Positions 1 through 8,753 of a DNA stretch of 64,000 bases are shown in pieces. This DNA comes from an uncultured Lachnospiraceae bacterium (GTDB lineage Bacteria > Bacillota > Clostridia > Lachnospirales > Lachnospiraceae): positions 1 to 64,000 of the forward strand of contig CANRPO010000006.1 of assembly GCA_947632515.1 (NCBI GenBank), in the 5' to 3' direction. The notes beneath the pieces are model-generated. The model searched no databases and had not been told where the DNA came from. It saw nothing but the letters and a program-made list of their open reading frames with translations. The first letter of the stretch is position 1; each line of letters opens with the position of its first letter. The position numbers and the translations under genes were made by a program.

Positions 1-137
1 ATGTAAACCTTCCGTTTTCTTTTATCTTATCAGAAAAACAGATAGTTTACAATTAATTTATTCATGCGTTTGTCGTGAGCACACAGCCACCTTCACTCCC
101 CGGCTCCCGGCGAGCGGAATATGCCGCCGCAGGGCGC

Positions 138-956
138 TCATTCCAGATTCAGCCTGTGCTCCATCACATGCCATGTGAGCAGATAGAATCCCACCGCATA
201 GAGCAGATTCAGGATCAGCGCAAACTCCCAGGACCAGTGCCCCAGGATCCCGCTCCACAAATATTCCTCCGCTCCGCCGGTCAGCAGGAGCAGCGCGGTG
301 ATCAACACGCCCTGCACGATACTCTGCAGGACATGGAATGCAAAGTAATAGCCAAGAGAGGCCATCACCTTATGGTTCGCCGAAAGCTGCCCCAGAGAGG
401 CGCTCGCCGACACCTGCAATATCTTTGCAAAGATACCCGCCACCGCCGCGACTATCGCCATGATCGCCGTAAATACGTTGAGTTCTTCCCTGACCACATA
501 AATCGGCAGATACCAGTGACCGCCGAAGAATTCGCTGAAGAAATCCTTCGTATCCCCTCCGCAAACCAGCCAGGCGGACATGTAGCCGACCAGCGCCATC
601 ACCAGGATCCAGAACGCGCTGACCAGCGCCTTCGCCACGATAATGTAATGCTTGTCCACCGGCAGCGTGTGCAGCAGATAACCCTGATCCCCGTAGGTGG
701 AGGTGTAGAAACGGTAGATCAGATAGATCGCGCCGCCTAAGAACACCGTGATAACGCTGAGCGCATAGGACAGCATCATTACGAGTATAAAAATCCCGCT
801 CATCAATCCGTCCAATCTGTCTTCCGAGAAAAGAGACTTCCCGGCAACGTCATTTGCGATCCACGTCATGACCGAGAGACACACGATCACCAGATTCGCC
901 GGCAGGAGCAGTTTCCAGCTCGCCTTCCACTCGTATTTCATCAATTTCCCTAACAT
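138..956 (-). CDS. ABC exporter permease subunit
   Basis: Predicted 272-residue membrane permease of an ABC-2-like exporter. About six hydrophobic segments are visible (roughly residues 15-35, 50-80, 104-130, 158-180, 203-226, 243-265) and there is no extracytoplasmic binding domain. Its start overlaps the end of the ATP-binding subunit gene by 7 nt, so the two are translationally coupled and form one two-gene transporter. The substrate cannot be read from sequence; related small ABC pairs in Bacillota often export peptides, drugs or lipids. The usual adjacent GntR-type regulator of such pairs is not present here. Confidence 0.8.
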   Translation of the reverse strand: MLGKLMKYEWKASWKLLLPANLVIVCLSVMTWIANDVAGKSLFSEDRLDGLMSGIFILVMMLSYALSVITVFLGGAIYLIYRFYTSTYGDQGYLLHTLPVDKHYIIVAKALVSAFWILVMALVGYMSAWLVCGGDTKDFFSEFFGGHWYLPIYVVREELNVFTAIMAIVAAVAGIFAKILQVSASASLGQLSANHKVMASLGYYFAFHVLQSIVQGVLITALLLLTGGAEEYLWSGILGHWSWEFALILNLLYAVGFYLLTWHVMEHRLNLE

Positions 957-1648
957 GCGAACACCTCCCGGAAGAATTGATCCACAGACTTGCCTTCGTT
1001 GCGCCTGATCTGCTCCGCACCCGCCTGCAGAACGATACTGCCCTGTCTGATGAACACGACTTCGTCCAGAATGCTCTCCACATCGGAGATCAGATGCGTG
1101 GACAGCAGGATCGTCGCGTTTCTGTTATAGTTTGCCACGATGGTATGTAAGATATAATCCCTGGAGGCCGGATCGACGCCGGCGATGGGCTCGTCCAGAA
1201 CATACAGTTCGGCATCCCTGCTCATCACCAGAATAAGCTGCACTTTCTCTTTCATGCCCTTAGACAGATTTTTCAGTCTCTCGTAGGGCTGGATCTGCAG
1301 CCGCGCCAGCATGTCGTATGCTTTCTCCACCTGAAAATCGGCGTAGAAATCCCGAAAGTACTCCACGATCTCCATAACCTTCATGTGGGGCTGCAGATAC
1401 GTCCTCTCCGGCAGATAGGAAATACGGCATTTCGTCTCCACGCCCGGTCTGAGCCCGTCGATCAGAACCTCCCCCGCCGTAGGCCTGAGCAGTCCGTTCA
1501 TGATCTTGATAAGCGTGGTCTTGCCGCTGCCGTTGGGCCCCAGCAGACCGATGATCCTGCCGCGTTCCAAATTCAGATAGAGCTGATCGAGAGCGGTCTT
1601 CCTGCCGTATTTCTTAGTCAGCCCGATACACTGTATGATAGGTGCCAT
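950..1648 (-). CDS. ABC transporter ATP-binding protein
   Basis: Nucleotide-binding subunit (232 aa) that energises the permease encoded just downstream. Walker A (GPNGSGKTT) is near residue 37, the signature is the variant LSKGMKEKV, and Walker B is VLDEP followed by a D-loop and an H-loop His (LLSTHL). The short length and LSKGM signature fit the exporter subfamily found with ABC-2-type permeases. The start has a good GGAGG site (CAGGAGGAAGTGGA before ATG). A gap of about 80 bp separates it from the epimerase-like gene upstream, so it probably starts its own transcript. Confidence 0.9.
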   Translation of the reverse strand: MAPIIQCIGLTKKYGRKTALDQLYLNLERGRIIGLLGPNGSGKTTLIKIMNGLLRPTAGEVLIDGLRPGVETKCRISYLPERTYLQPHMKVMEIVEYFRDFYADFQVEKAYDMLARLQIQPYERLKNLSKGMKEKVQLILVMSRDAELYVLDEPIAGVDPASRDYILHTIVANYNRNATILLSTHLISDVESILDEVVFIRQGSIVLQAGAEQIRRNEGKSVDQFFREVFAC

Positions 1649-1730
1649 TCCACTTCCTCCTGTATGTTAAACAAATCGCGGCGCCGTGCGCCTGCGCGAA
1701 GTCAACAATCCCACTGCAGGCAGCGGGGCG

Positions 1731-2615
1731 TCAAGCCAACCCGCCGACGGTGATCCGATAGTCCGCCGCAAACGTCTCTCCCGCCTCCAGCGTCTGCATC
1801 CACTCCCGGTCCTTCCATTCGCCCGCGTAGTCCGCGCGGTCGCATCTGCCATACCACGGCTCGATGCAGATAAAAGGCGCGTTTTTCTTCGGAGGCGACC
1901 AGATGCCGAACAGGGGCGCGTCAAAAGCTGCCGTCAGATAGTCCGTGCCGTCCGGCGCAACAAGCGCGACGCGGTGCGCCTGATCGTGCTCGATCACCAG
2001 AGCGTCCCTGTCGAAAAGATCCTCCGTGACCGGCAGCACGCCGTCTTTCAGCCTGTAAGTCACTTTTTCGCCGCTGACAAGACCGCCTTCCAGGACGGAG
2101 GCGACAATCTGTCCCTCCGCGTCAAACCGGAGCGCGTAATCGCTCTGTCTCGTTCCTTCCAATATGGGACAGAGAAACGCGGGATGCCCGCCGATAGAAA
2201 ACCAGATCGTTTCCCCGGAAGGATTCTTGACCCTCCACTTGACAACCACCGTCTTCCCCGTCAGTTCATAGCCCAGCCGCAGCTCGAACGGATAGGGGAA
2301 CTTCTTCATCGTCTCCCCGTCGGACTGCAGGATAAACCAGATCTCATGAGCCGTCTGGCTTTTGAGCCGGAACTCCGCGTCTCTGGCGAAACCGTGCTGT
2401 CCCATCGGATAGGTCCTCCCGTCCACGCGGTAGACGCCGTCTCTCACAGCGCCTACCAGCGGAAAGAGTATCGGAGAAGTCCTTTTCCAATATTTCGGAT
2501 CGGCATTCCACATATATTCTCTGCCCGAGGAGACTTCTTTGAGCGACTTAAGCTCCGCGCCCATACTGTCAATCTGTATCGTGATCTCGCCGTTGCTGAT
2601 CTGAAAAAGCGCCAT
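1731..2615 (-). CDS. aldose 1-epimerase (mutarotase) family protein, LacX-like
   Basis: Predicted galactose-mutarotase-fold enzyme of 294 aa that interconverts anomers of an aldose or sugar phosphate in the cytoplasm. The family is suggested by the ordered beta-rich sequence with WKRTSPILFP, the motif GQHGFARD, and a late SIGGHPAF, which supplies the conserved His of the family. The start at 2615 is chosen over an upstream ATG because AAGGAGGG lies 6 nt before it. It is a single gene with short spacers, and no sugar operon surrounds it. LacX-type members have no firmly assigned substrate. Confidence 0.8.
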   Translation of the reverse strand: MALFQISNGEITIQIDSMGAELKSLKEVSSGREYMWNADPKYWKRTSPILFPLVGAVRDGVYRVDGRTYPMGQHGFARDAEFRLKSQTAHEIWFILQSDGETMKKFPYPFELRLGYELTGKTVVVKWRVKNPSGETIWFSIGGHPAFLCPILEGTRQSDYALRFDAEGQIVASVLEGGLVSGEKVTYRLKDGVLPVTEDLFDRDALVIEHDQAHRVALVAPDGTDYLTAAFDAPLFGIWSPPKKNAPFICIEPWYGRCDRADYAGEWKDREWMQTLEAGETFAADYRITVGGLA

Positions 2616-2663
2616 TCGCGTCCCTCCTTCCAAAATCCACACATAAGTATACCACATCTGCGA

Positions 2664-3668
2664 TCACACCCGCAAGCCTGCCTCCGTCCGCAATTTGTGT
2701 CCAAGCGCAAACGTCTCGGTGTGGAATCTGCGTCTCGGAAGTTCCGTGGTCAACGTCTCCAGCTGTTCCTCCAGCCAATCCTGCAGGATCTGTTCATCCG
2801 CTTTTCTGATGCGCGTTCCCTCACCGATCCGATAGGATCTGGTCTTTGAGAGATAAGGCAGCGCGATGACGACTTCCCCGCCCCGGCTGTCCACCACATA
2901 GCCTTCCTCTCTCTTTAAGTACGCCTCCAACACGCACTCGTAAGATTCCGGCAGGCGATCCATATCCTCCGTCTCCATGCCAAGCCGCTCCCGCATACGG
3001 CATCGCCGTTCCAGCTCCCGCGCCGTATACTCCGCAAAACCAAACTCCCACTGTGCCTCAAACTGTTTGTTGCGCCGCTCCCACCGGCGCAGGATTTTCT
3101 CTACCTCCTCATAAAAGAGCGACGAACACTTGCGAATCTCCTCCTCGCACACGGCGCTCTCCCGCCCGATGGCGCGCAGCATGCGCGTCAGATCCGACGC
3201 GCTCTCCCGCCCTGTCCCGGCGCACTCCGACTCCACGCCATTGTCCGTCAGATACTGGTAGAACTCAGCCATCCCCCGCATCTCAAAATCAAGTTTACAT
3301 AATTTATCTCCGCGCAGATCGTACAGGACAAGCTTTCCCGCGTTGCCCCCGACGCCCATTTTGCAAAACCCGATCTCATCCAATGTAAACTTCTTCTCCT
3401 GTCGAACAAGGTTTACATAACATATATCCATTTCCTCCACGATGAGCCTTCTGTTAAAATAGAGCAGAAAGCATACCGCTCCTCCCACAAGCATCAGCGC
3501 CAGCGGCAGATACAGAAACGCCCCTCCTCCCCGCGCGGAGGGATAAATAAGGCGCATTGCCGCCGTAAACAGGGCGATACCTACCGCCAGGACGCCGCAG
3601 ACAAGCGCCGTCCCGCTCTCCCTGACCTGAAATTTGATCCCGTCCTTAGACTCCGAATTCACGTCCAT
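2664..3668 (-). CDS. membrane protein with PH-like domain, function unknown
   Basis: Protein of 334 aa. Two adjacent hydrophobic segments (about residues 20-40 and 52-70) anchor it, followed by a soluble region (about 75-140) that reads like a bacterial PH-type fold, and a long charged helical C-terminal part rich in Glu and Arg. No catalytic motif was recognised. It lies between the protease gene and the epimerase gene, all leftward with short spacers, so it may be co-transcribed with them. The gene carries two exact copies of the recurring decamer GTTTACATAA (3293 and 3411) plus a near copy at 3382. Confidence 0.6.
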   Translation of the reverse strand: MDVNSESKDGIKFQVRESGTALVCGVLAVGIALFTAAMRLIYPSARGGGAFLYLPLALMLVGGAVCFLLYFNRRLIVEEMDICYVNLVRQEKKFTLDEIGFCKMGVGGNAGKLVLYDLRGDKLCKLDFEMRGMAEFYQYLTDNGVESECAGTGRESASDLTRMLRAIGRESAVCEEEIRKCSSLFYEEVEKILRRWERRNKQFEAQWEFGFAEYTARELERRCRMRERLGMETEDMDRLPESYECVLEAYLKREEGYVVDSRGGEVVIALPYLSKTRSYRIGEGTRIRKADEQILQDWLEEQLETLTTELPRRRFHTETFALGHKLRTEAGLRV

Positions 3669-3701
3669 CTCTTCTCCCCGCCGGCGTCCACCGGTTTCAC
3701 G

Positions 3702-4505
3702 TCAATCTCTGCCCGCAGCGTCCCGCACCACTTCCCCGTACGCCGCCACCAGATCCGGCAGCGGCACGCTGGCAGTCTCGTTTTTATTCGTCCCGCCCGT
3801 GGTCATGCCGATCAGGAAACCGCGTCCGTCGAAGGTTCCGCCGCCCGACATGCCCGCCCTAGCAAAACAATGACCGTAGAGCATATTGGCGTCAAACTCC
3901 TCAATATATCGGTTTTTGTCCTCCACATTCCCCTCGTAATACCGCGCCTCGCTCTGCGAAGAACCCGCATCCACAAGAAACATTTCATCCCCCGGCGCGA
4001 GCGCCTCGTACGCCTCCATGTCGGCGCGGGCGTACCTGATCTTCTGCAGTTCTTCATAGGTAAACTGTCCGCAGCCTACCGCCACAAAACCCACGTCGTA
4101 CCGCTTAGAAACACCCAGCACCCATGCGTCCACGTCATACCCCTGAGGGAAATGCACATATCCTTCCTCTGTCGTCCAGTAGTCGAGGACATGCCTGTTG
4201 GTAACGATCACAATGCGTTCGCTGTCAATCTCCCATATGATACCGCTGCCATGCGCGTTTCCCATCTGGATCCGCACAATGCAGTCTTTGATATTTTCAT
4301 AAGCTGTCTCACAGTCTGCCGTGTCCAGCGCAGCCGTCTCCAGATACCCGAGCGCCAGCATTCCCTCATAGATGTCCTGCTCCGACACGGTCTGGATCAA
4401 GTGCGGCGGCAGTTCCTTTGCCTCCGCCGAATACGGCGTCAGACATGAGATGACACATACGATTGCCACGGTCAGGAACAATGCCGATCCCTTTTTGCGC
4501 CTCAT
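3702..4505 (-). CDS. secreted trypsin-like serine protease
   Basis: Predicted exported S1-family protease of 267 aa. An N-terminal signal peptide (basic MRRKK, hydrophobic core to about residue 25, AEA end) is followed by a compact protease domain. The triad can be read as His105 in TNRHVL, Asp137 in YDVGF and Ser220 in GMSGGG. There is no PDZ domain or C-terminal membrane segment, so it is shorter than DegP/HtrA. The start at 4505 is preferred to 4532 because the signal peptide then begins with its basic region. Target proteins are unknown. Confidence 0.78.
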   Translation of the reverse strand: MRRKKGSALFLTVAIVCVISCLTPYSAEAKELPPHLIQTVSEQDIYEGMLALGYLETAALDTADCETAYENIKDCIVRIQMGNAHGSGIIWEIDSERIVIVTNRHVLDYWTTEEGYVHFPQGYDVDAWVLGVSKRYDVGFVAVGCGQFTYEELQKIRYARADMEAYEALAPGDEMFLVDAGSSQSEARYYEGNVEDKNRYIEEFDANMLYGHCFARAGMSGGGTFDGRGFLIGMTTGGTNKNETASVPLPDLVAAYGEVVRDAAGRD

Positions 4506-4660
4506 ATCACTATCATGCCTTTCTCGCAACATCCTATCATCTAATATTTCATTTTCACAATATTTCTATCATGCGCATCATAAAATTTTAACTCATTCTA
4601 TACCATCCCCGCCGCAAAAGCAACCGGGAAACGGCCCCGCTCCAAAATCCTGCGGGACGC

Positions 4661-4690
4661 AAAAAAGATCTCCCCCGCCGGAGAGATCTT
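4661..4690 (-). terminator. Rho-independent terminator of the secreted protein gene
   Basis: Stem AAGATCTC pairing with GAGATCTT around a GC-rich loop, followed on the minus strand by a run of six T. It lies 84 bp past the stop codon at 4774 and would end that transcript before the protease gene. Confidence 0.75.
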
Positions 4691-4773
4691 CTTTATTTCC
4701 GCTATGTATATGATCAGGTCCGCTTTTTGTGATTGTAAAAAGATACTGGAAACCATAGTCATGTTTATAATGA

Positions 4774-5343
4774 TTAAGGCTCTACAACAAAAGCAAAAGT
4801 ACCCATCTCTGTCAGATCAACTACAACGTGATCCTTTCTGATCTCGGTAACATTCAGGTCTGTCCATGTGCTGCTGCCTTTGTCAAAATGAAGAACATGG
4901 ATGTTCTCGGTTCCTGCAACACCGGGCATATAGAAATTCACGTTCGCAACGCCGAAACCTACATGGGTATCGATCTTTACCACATTCAGTACCGTGCCGC
5001 CCACGGATTTCGCATAATCCTTCGCGGAGTATACGCGGGACAGTTCCGGTTTCTGAACCTTAAACGTTACATTGGACTTCACGCCGTCAAGGACAACTCC
5101 GCCGCCCTGAGCAACCGGGGTAACGCTGTCCATATCCCAGATGCCCGTAACCGCGTCCGCCATATACTCGTCGACCAGCTTATCCTCTGCGATCGCCGCA
5201 ACGGTGATCTCGGGATCTCCCACATCAGATTCGGGCTCCAGATAAACCGCAACCGGAGCGCCTACCTCTTTCGCCATGACCGGCATGGAAAATACCATGG
5301 CACCTACCAGTGCCAATGACATAAACTTTGCCATTCTTCTCAT
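4774..5343 (-). CDS. secreted hypothetical protein, beta-rich
   Basis: Exported protein of 189 aa. It has a clear signal peptide (MRRMAKF, hydrophobic core, cleavage probably after VMA at residue 24) and no lipobox. The mature part is acidic, with alternating hydrophobic residues and many Val/Gly/Thr, which suggests an all-beta fold. No Cys, catalytic motif or cell-wall anchor was seen. AAGGAGACGATTTAG precedes the ATG. It is monocistronic, with its own terminator downstream and a 270-bp spacer to the divergent ribbon-helix-helix gene. Function is not recognised. Confidence 0.65.
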   Translation of the reverse strand: MRRMAKFMSLALVGAMVFSMPVMAKEVGAPVAVYLEPESDVGDPEITVAAIAEDKLVDEYMADAVTGIWDMDSVTPVAQGGGVVLDGVKSNVTFKVQKPELSRVYSAKDYAKSVGGTVLNVVKIDTHVGFGVANVNFYMPGVAGTENIHVLHFDKGSSTWTDLNVTEIRKDHVVVDLTEMGTFAFVVEP

Positions 5344-5516
5344 CTAAATCGTCTCCTTCTTGTTTCTTATTCTTGTCTTTAGCGCTATAATCTCCAGCAC
5401 CTTTTTCCAATCACAATCACAAATACGATACTCCCCCTTTCCTCCCTCAAACAGCGCTGTCGTTTCTCCCAAGTAGTATACTACATCAATATTTTATTTG
5501 CAATGCTTTTATTTTA

Positions 5517-5550
5517 TATATGCATGATGTTTATATTGTATATGCATTAT
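5517..5550 (+). promoter_or_regulatory. paired TATATGCAT repeats, possible operator
   Basis: Two copies of TATATGCAT(G/T)AT begin 22 bp apart, about two helical turns, at 5517 and 5539. They lie in a very AT-rich spacer upstream of the ribbon-helix-helix gene. Each core ATGCAT is self-complementary. Ribbon-helix-helix dimers commonly bind such phased sites, so autoregulation is a reasonable inference, not shown. Confidence 0.4.
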
Positions 5551-5612
5551 ATAAAAATCCTTAAAACATTGTAACAATATATATTATGATGGAGACAAAA
5601 GGAGTCGTTTCT

Positions 5613-5792
5613 ATGTTAGTAATAAAAAAAGAATACAGCGAATATGTCAACAAAACATTTCGCCTACCAATCGACATCATCGATACTCTGGATGTTGTGG
5701 CCAAGGAAAAAAATACATCCCTGAACAGAGTCGTCATTCAATGCCTGGAATATGCTATTGAGAATATGGACCGGGAAAATGAATCGACTTGA
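5613..5792 (+). CDS. small ribbon-helix-helix (Arc/CopG-like) protein
   Basis: Short protein of 59 aa. A beta-strand-like segment (NKTFRLP) is followed by two helices (IIDTLDVVAKEKN and SLNRVVIQCLEYAIENM), the usual CopG/Arc layout in which a dimer places the strand in the DNA major groove. The start at 5613 is chosen because AAAGGAG lies 8 nt upstream; the ATGs at 5586 and 5589 lack such a site. It is encoded alone, with no toxin-like partner next to it. Likely a DNA-binding regulator. Confidence 0.65.
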   Translation: MLVIKKEYSEYVNKTFRLPIDIIDTLDVVAKEKNTSLNRVVIQCLEYAIENMDRENEST

Positions 5793-5793
5793 A

Positions 5794-5865
5794 GATACGC
5801 CTGAATCGCCCTACGACAAAAAGACCCTCCCACAACAACCGGAAAGGTCTTTTTGATTGCGTATC
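5794..5865. terminator. bidirectional terminator between the RHH gene and rnpB
   Basis: AAAAAGACC (5818) pairs with GGTCTTTTT (ending 5854), giving T-runs on both strands. An outer pair GATACGC (5794) / GCGTATC (5859) extends the stem. It serves the convergent RHH gene and rnpB. Confidence 0.7.
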
Positions 5866-5870
5866 TCAAT

Positions 5871-6243
5871 GTGCCGAGCAGAACGATAAGCCGGGTTATG
5901 TCGTGAATGATCATCTATCTAGGATCATCGTTGCCGATGACCTCCAGCGACCCACCTGAAAGCAGATCGGGCAAATCTGTCGCTTTCTGCTTGGTCTTGC
6001 TCCGGATGGGGTTTACACAGCCGTCTTCGTCACCGAAGACGCGGTAGTCTCTTACACTGCCATTCCACCCTTACCGCGGAGTTTCGCGCTGCGAAACTCG
6101 GTTCGCGGCGGTTTCTTTTCTGTTGCACTGGCCTTGGAGTCGCCTCCACCGGACGTTATCCGGCATCCTGCCCTGCGGAGCCCGGACTTTCCTCACCTGC
6201 TCCCTCGCGGGAGACAGCCGCGATCATTTATTCTACTCAGCTT
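5871..6243 (-). ncRNA. rnpB: RNase P RNA, bacterial type A
   Basis: Catalytic RNA of RNase P, which removes 5' leaders from pre-tRNA. On the minus strand the conserved blocks are visible in order: GAGGAAAGTCCGGGCTCC near the 5' end, AGTGCAACAGAAA, AGGGTGGAATGGCAGTG with the following AGAG in the middle, GGTGGGTCGCTGG, and ACCCGGCTTATCG near the 3' end. The two ends pair as helix P1 (GCTGAGTAGAA with TTCTGCTCGGC), which fixes the borders to within a few bases. It lies just downstream of the nucleoside kinase gene. Confidence 0.95.
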
Positions 6244-6277
6244 GATAACGCTATTGAAAGCAGATCTCGCAGATATG

Positions 6278-7933
6278 TTACACGTCAAAGCAGCTCCCGC
6301 CCACAAACTCTCTGCAAAGAGAGTTCTTGGGCAGTTGTTCGCTGCTCACTCCCAAGAAATACTCCAAAAATTTCAGAAGTCTCTTCGCCTCGTGATACTC
6401 CGGCTCTCCCCTCTTAATACTGAACAGCAGCGGTTCCGCAAACTGCTTGATGACTGAGAGCTCATAGATCATAGCGGAGTTGAACATGGCGTCCGCCTCC
6501 TCCTGATAGGGGAAAATATACTTTTCCTCGCCTCGTCTGACGGAAGGCCACATGTCGATCGTCTTCTTGGCGGACGTTCCCCGCGTCCTGGCGTCTCTGA
6601 CCATACGGCGCAGCAGTCTGCCGTCCGTCGTCGGAATACGGTTGTGTTCGTCGATATTCAGACAGGTAAGCGCGCTGATATAGATCTTGAATTTGCTTTC
6701 CGCCGGCAGCGAATGGGACATTCTCTCGTTCAGCCCATGGATCCCCTCGATCACCAGAATGTCGTCGGCTCCCAGTTTCGTCCTTTTACCGCTGTACTCC
6801 CGTCTGCCCGTCTTAAAATTGAAGGTCGGCAGCTGTACTTCCCTGCCCGCCAGCAGATCGCCCATATCCTTGTTGAACTGCTCCACATCCAGCGCCTCCA
6901 GGCATTCAAAATCCGGCTTGCCGTTCTCGTCGAGAGGCGCCTCGTCATGGTTGCGGTAGTAATTGTCCAAGCCGATGGGGTGCGGATTCAGCCCGTAGGT
7001 GCGGAGCTGTATGGACAATCTGTGAGAGAAGGTGGTCTTGCCCGAGGACGACGGCCCCGCGATCATGACAAACTTCACATTCTCCCGTCTGGCAATGTCC
7101 CTGGCAATCTCGCCGATCCTGCGCTCCTGCAAAGCCTCCTGCACAAGAATCAGATCGCCAATGTCGCCTTCACAGATGCGGTCGTTCAGATCGCCCACCG
7201 TGTCGATTCCCATCTCCATCCCCCACTCGCATGTCGCCATGAGCGTCTGAAACAGTTTCTTTCTGGGAACAAACGCCGGCAGTTTCTCCGGCTCTCCCTG
7301 CTCCGGCAGGAGGAGTATCATACCGTCCTCGTAGGGGAAAAGGTCGAACCGGTCCACATAGCCCGTGTTCGGCAGCATATAGCCGTAGTAATAATCATAG
7401 TAGTCGCCAAGGCAGTACACGTTAATGTTGGAACTTCTTCGGTATCTGAACAGGGCCACCTTGTCCTCCATACCAAGCTCCTTAAAGATCGCCACCGCAT
7501 CATCCGCGTGGTAAGCGCGTTTTGTTATGGGGATGTGGTTGTCGGCCAGTTCTTTCATGCGGTCCTTGATCCGGTCGATCAGATTCCGATCCAGTCTGAG
7601 GCCGTTCTTAAAGCCGCAGTAATACCCTGCGCCGATGGAAAACTCCACTTTCACGTTGACAGCCGCCTGCATGCCGGCCACATCCTTGATTGCCTTCAAC
7701 ATCAGCATGATCGCCGACCGCACGTAGGTCTTATGCCCGATCAGACTGTCGTAGGTGATAAATTCCAACTCGCAGTCTTTTGTCAGCCGTTTCATCAGCT
7801 CCTGGATCTTGCCGTCCACCACGACAAGAGCGATACGGTATCTGTAATCGCACTGGTACTCCTCCGCTATCAACTGGTACTGAATGCCCTCCTCGAATAA
7901 CTTGTCTTCCCCATTGATCCTGACCGTAACCAT
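6278..7933 (-). CDS. nucleoside kinase with ThrRS-like N-terminal region (uridine kinase family)
   Basis: Two-part protein of 551 aa. The first ~70 residues resemble a TGS domain, and the part up to about 250 resembles the second domain of threonyl-tRNA synthetase. The C-terminal half is a phosphoribulokinase/uridine-kinase P-loop domain with Walker A GPSSSGKTT near residue 296. It should phosphorylate a nucleoside with ATP or GTP in the cytoplasm. This fused form is common in Clostridia, but its true substrate is not settled. The start has AAAGGGGATG 6 nt upstream. It follows trmK after 28 bp, so it probably belongs to the dnaG-rpoD-trmK transcript. Confidence 0.85.
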   Translation of the reverse strand: MVTVRINGEDKLFEEGIQYQLIAEEYQCDYRYRIALVVVDGKIQELMKRLTKDCELEFITYDSLIGHKTYVRSAIMLMLKAIKDVAGMQAAVNVKVEFSIGAGYYCGFKNGLRLDRNLIDRIKDRMKELADNHIPITKRAYHADDAVAIFKELGMEDKVALFRYRRSSNINVYCLGDYYDYYYGYMLPNTGYVDRFDLFPYEDGMILLLPEQGEPEKLPAFVPRKKLFQTLMATCEWGMEMGIDTVGDLNDRICEGDIGDLILVQEALQERRIGEIARDIARRENVKFVMIAGPSSSGKTTFSHRLSIQLRTYGLNPHPIGLDNYYRNHDEAPLDENGKPDFECLEALDVEQFNKDMGDLLAGREVQLPTFNFKTGRREYSGKRTKLGADDILVIEGIHGLNERMSHSLPAESKFKIYISALTCLNIDEHNRIPTTDGRLLRRMVRDARTRGTSAKKTIDMWPSVRRGEEKYIFPYQEEADAMFNSAMIYELSVIKQFAEPLLFSIKRGEPEYHEAKRLLKFLEYFLGVSSEQLPKNSLCREFVGGSCFDV

Positions 7934-7961
7934 AAGAACATCCCCTTTCTCTTTATTTTAT

Positions 7962-8753
7962 TCATACCGGCGCCGCGATCCGCAGCGCCGTCCTGCATTC
8001 GCGCAGCGACTCTTCCACTTCCGTATACCGTCTTCTCTGCTTTTCGTCGGACAGCCCCTGTGCGCGCAATCTGTCGAGGATCTCCCCGCAGATTCTCTCC
8101 TCCCGCCGCAGATATGCCGCAAGCGTTCTGTCCCCGCGCGCCAGCAGCATGGGGCCGAATCGGTCGCAGAGCCTGCACAGTTCGTCGTCCCCGATTTCGT
8201 CACATATGTTATTTTGAAGGATCGTCCGCAAATACCGCGCATACGCGCCGGAGTCCCCGTATCTTGTACCCGCCGCCTCCGCTCGCATCATCAGATAAAA
8301 TTTGCCGTCTTCCTCTATCATATTCTCCTGCGCGATCCGATACCCCTCGCTGCGCAGCCACGCGCGAAACATCTGAAACTCTGACTGCGGCTGCAGAATC
8401 AGCTCCCGAAACGACGCGGTCTTCTCCCTGTCGGCAGACAATATCCGCATCATCAGCCTGCCTCCCATGCCGGCGCAGATCAGCGTCTGTGCCTCGCCGA
8501 TATTATAGTTATGTAAACCGTCAGACATTCTCGTCTCTATAACAGATTCCAGCCCCCGCTCCGCTATGTGTTCCTTCGCCGCACTGAGCGGCCCGCTCCT
8601 TACGTCCATCGCCAGAACCGTCGGGCTGATCCCTTGCTCCACCAACCAGATAGGTACAAATCCATGGTCGCATCCCACGTCGCACACCCGGTTCCCGGCC
8701 GTGACCATGCCGGCTACGGCTCGCAGTCTGCCGGACAACGCCACAGGTTTCAT
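7962..8753 (-). CDS. trmK: tRNA (adenine(22)-N1)-methyltransferase TrmK
   Basis: SAM-dependent enzyme of 263 aa that methylates N1 of A22 in tRNA. The SAM-binding motif I (VCDVGCDHG) is near residue 27, and CAGMGG and the NIGEA stretch follow as in the TrmK family. Its ATG overlaps the TGA of rpoD (ATGA), so the two genes are translationally coupled. This rpoD-trmK order is typical of Bacillota. The gene carries one exact decamer TTATGTAAAC at 8509. Confidence 0.88.
   Translation of the reverse strand: MKPVALSGRLRAVAGMVTAGNRVCDVGCDHGFVPIWLVEQGISPTVLAMDVRSGPLSAAKEHIAERGLESVIETRMSDGLHNYNIGEAQTLICAGMGGRLMMRILSADREKTASFRELILQPQSEFQMFRAWLRSEGYRIAQENMIEEDGKFYLMMRAEAAGTRYGDSGAYARYLRTILQNNICDEIGDDELCRLCDRFGPMLLARGDRTLAAYLRREERICGEILDRLRAQGLSDEKQRRRYTEVEESLRECRTALRIAAPV

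Noticed and set aside
1-137. Possible gene or terminator at the left edge
   Set aside because: AT-rich DNA with a partial copy of the recurring motif, but no reading frame with a ribosome site and no clear hairpin; the context is cut by the window edge.
5586-5612. Upstream ATGs for the ribbon-helix-helix gene
   Set aside because: No ribosome site ahead of them; the sequence they would translate contains the AAAGGAG site of the later start.
6010-6020. GGTTTACAC, resembling the recurring decamer
   Set aside because: It is part of conserved rnpB sequence and lacks the CATAA end.
6644-7900. Long plus-strand reading frame opposite the nucleoside kinase
   Set aside because: GC-rich genes leave long open frames on the opposite strand; composition and motifs support only the minus-strand gene. 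The same holds for long opposite frames over rpoD, dnaG, dgt, potA, thrS and pepD.
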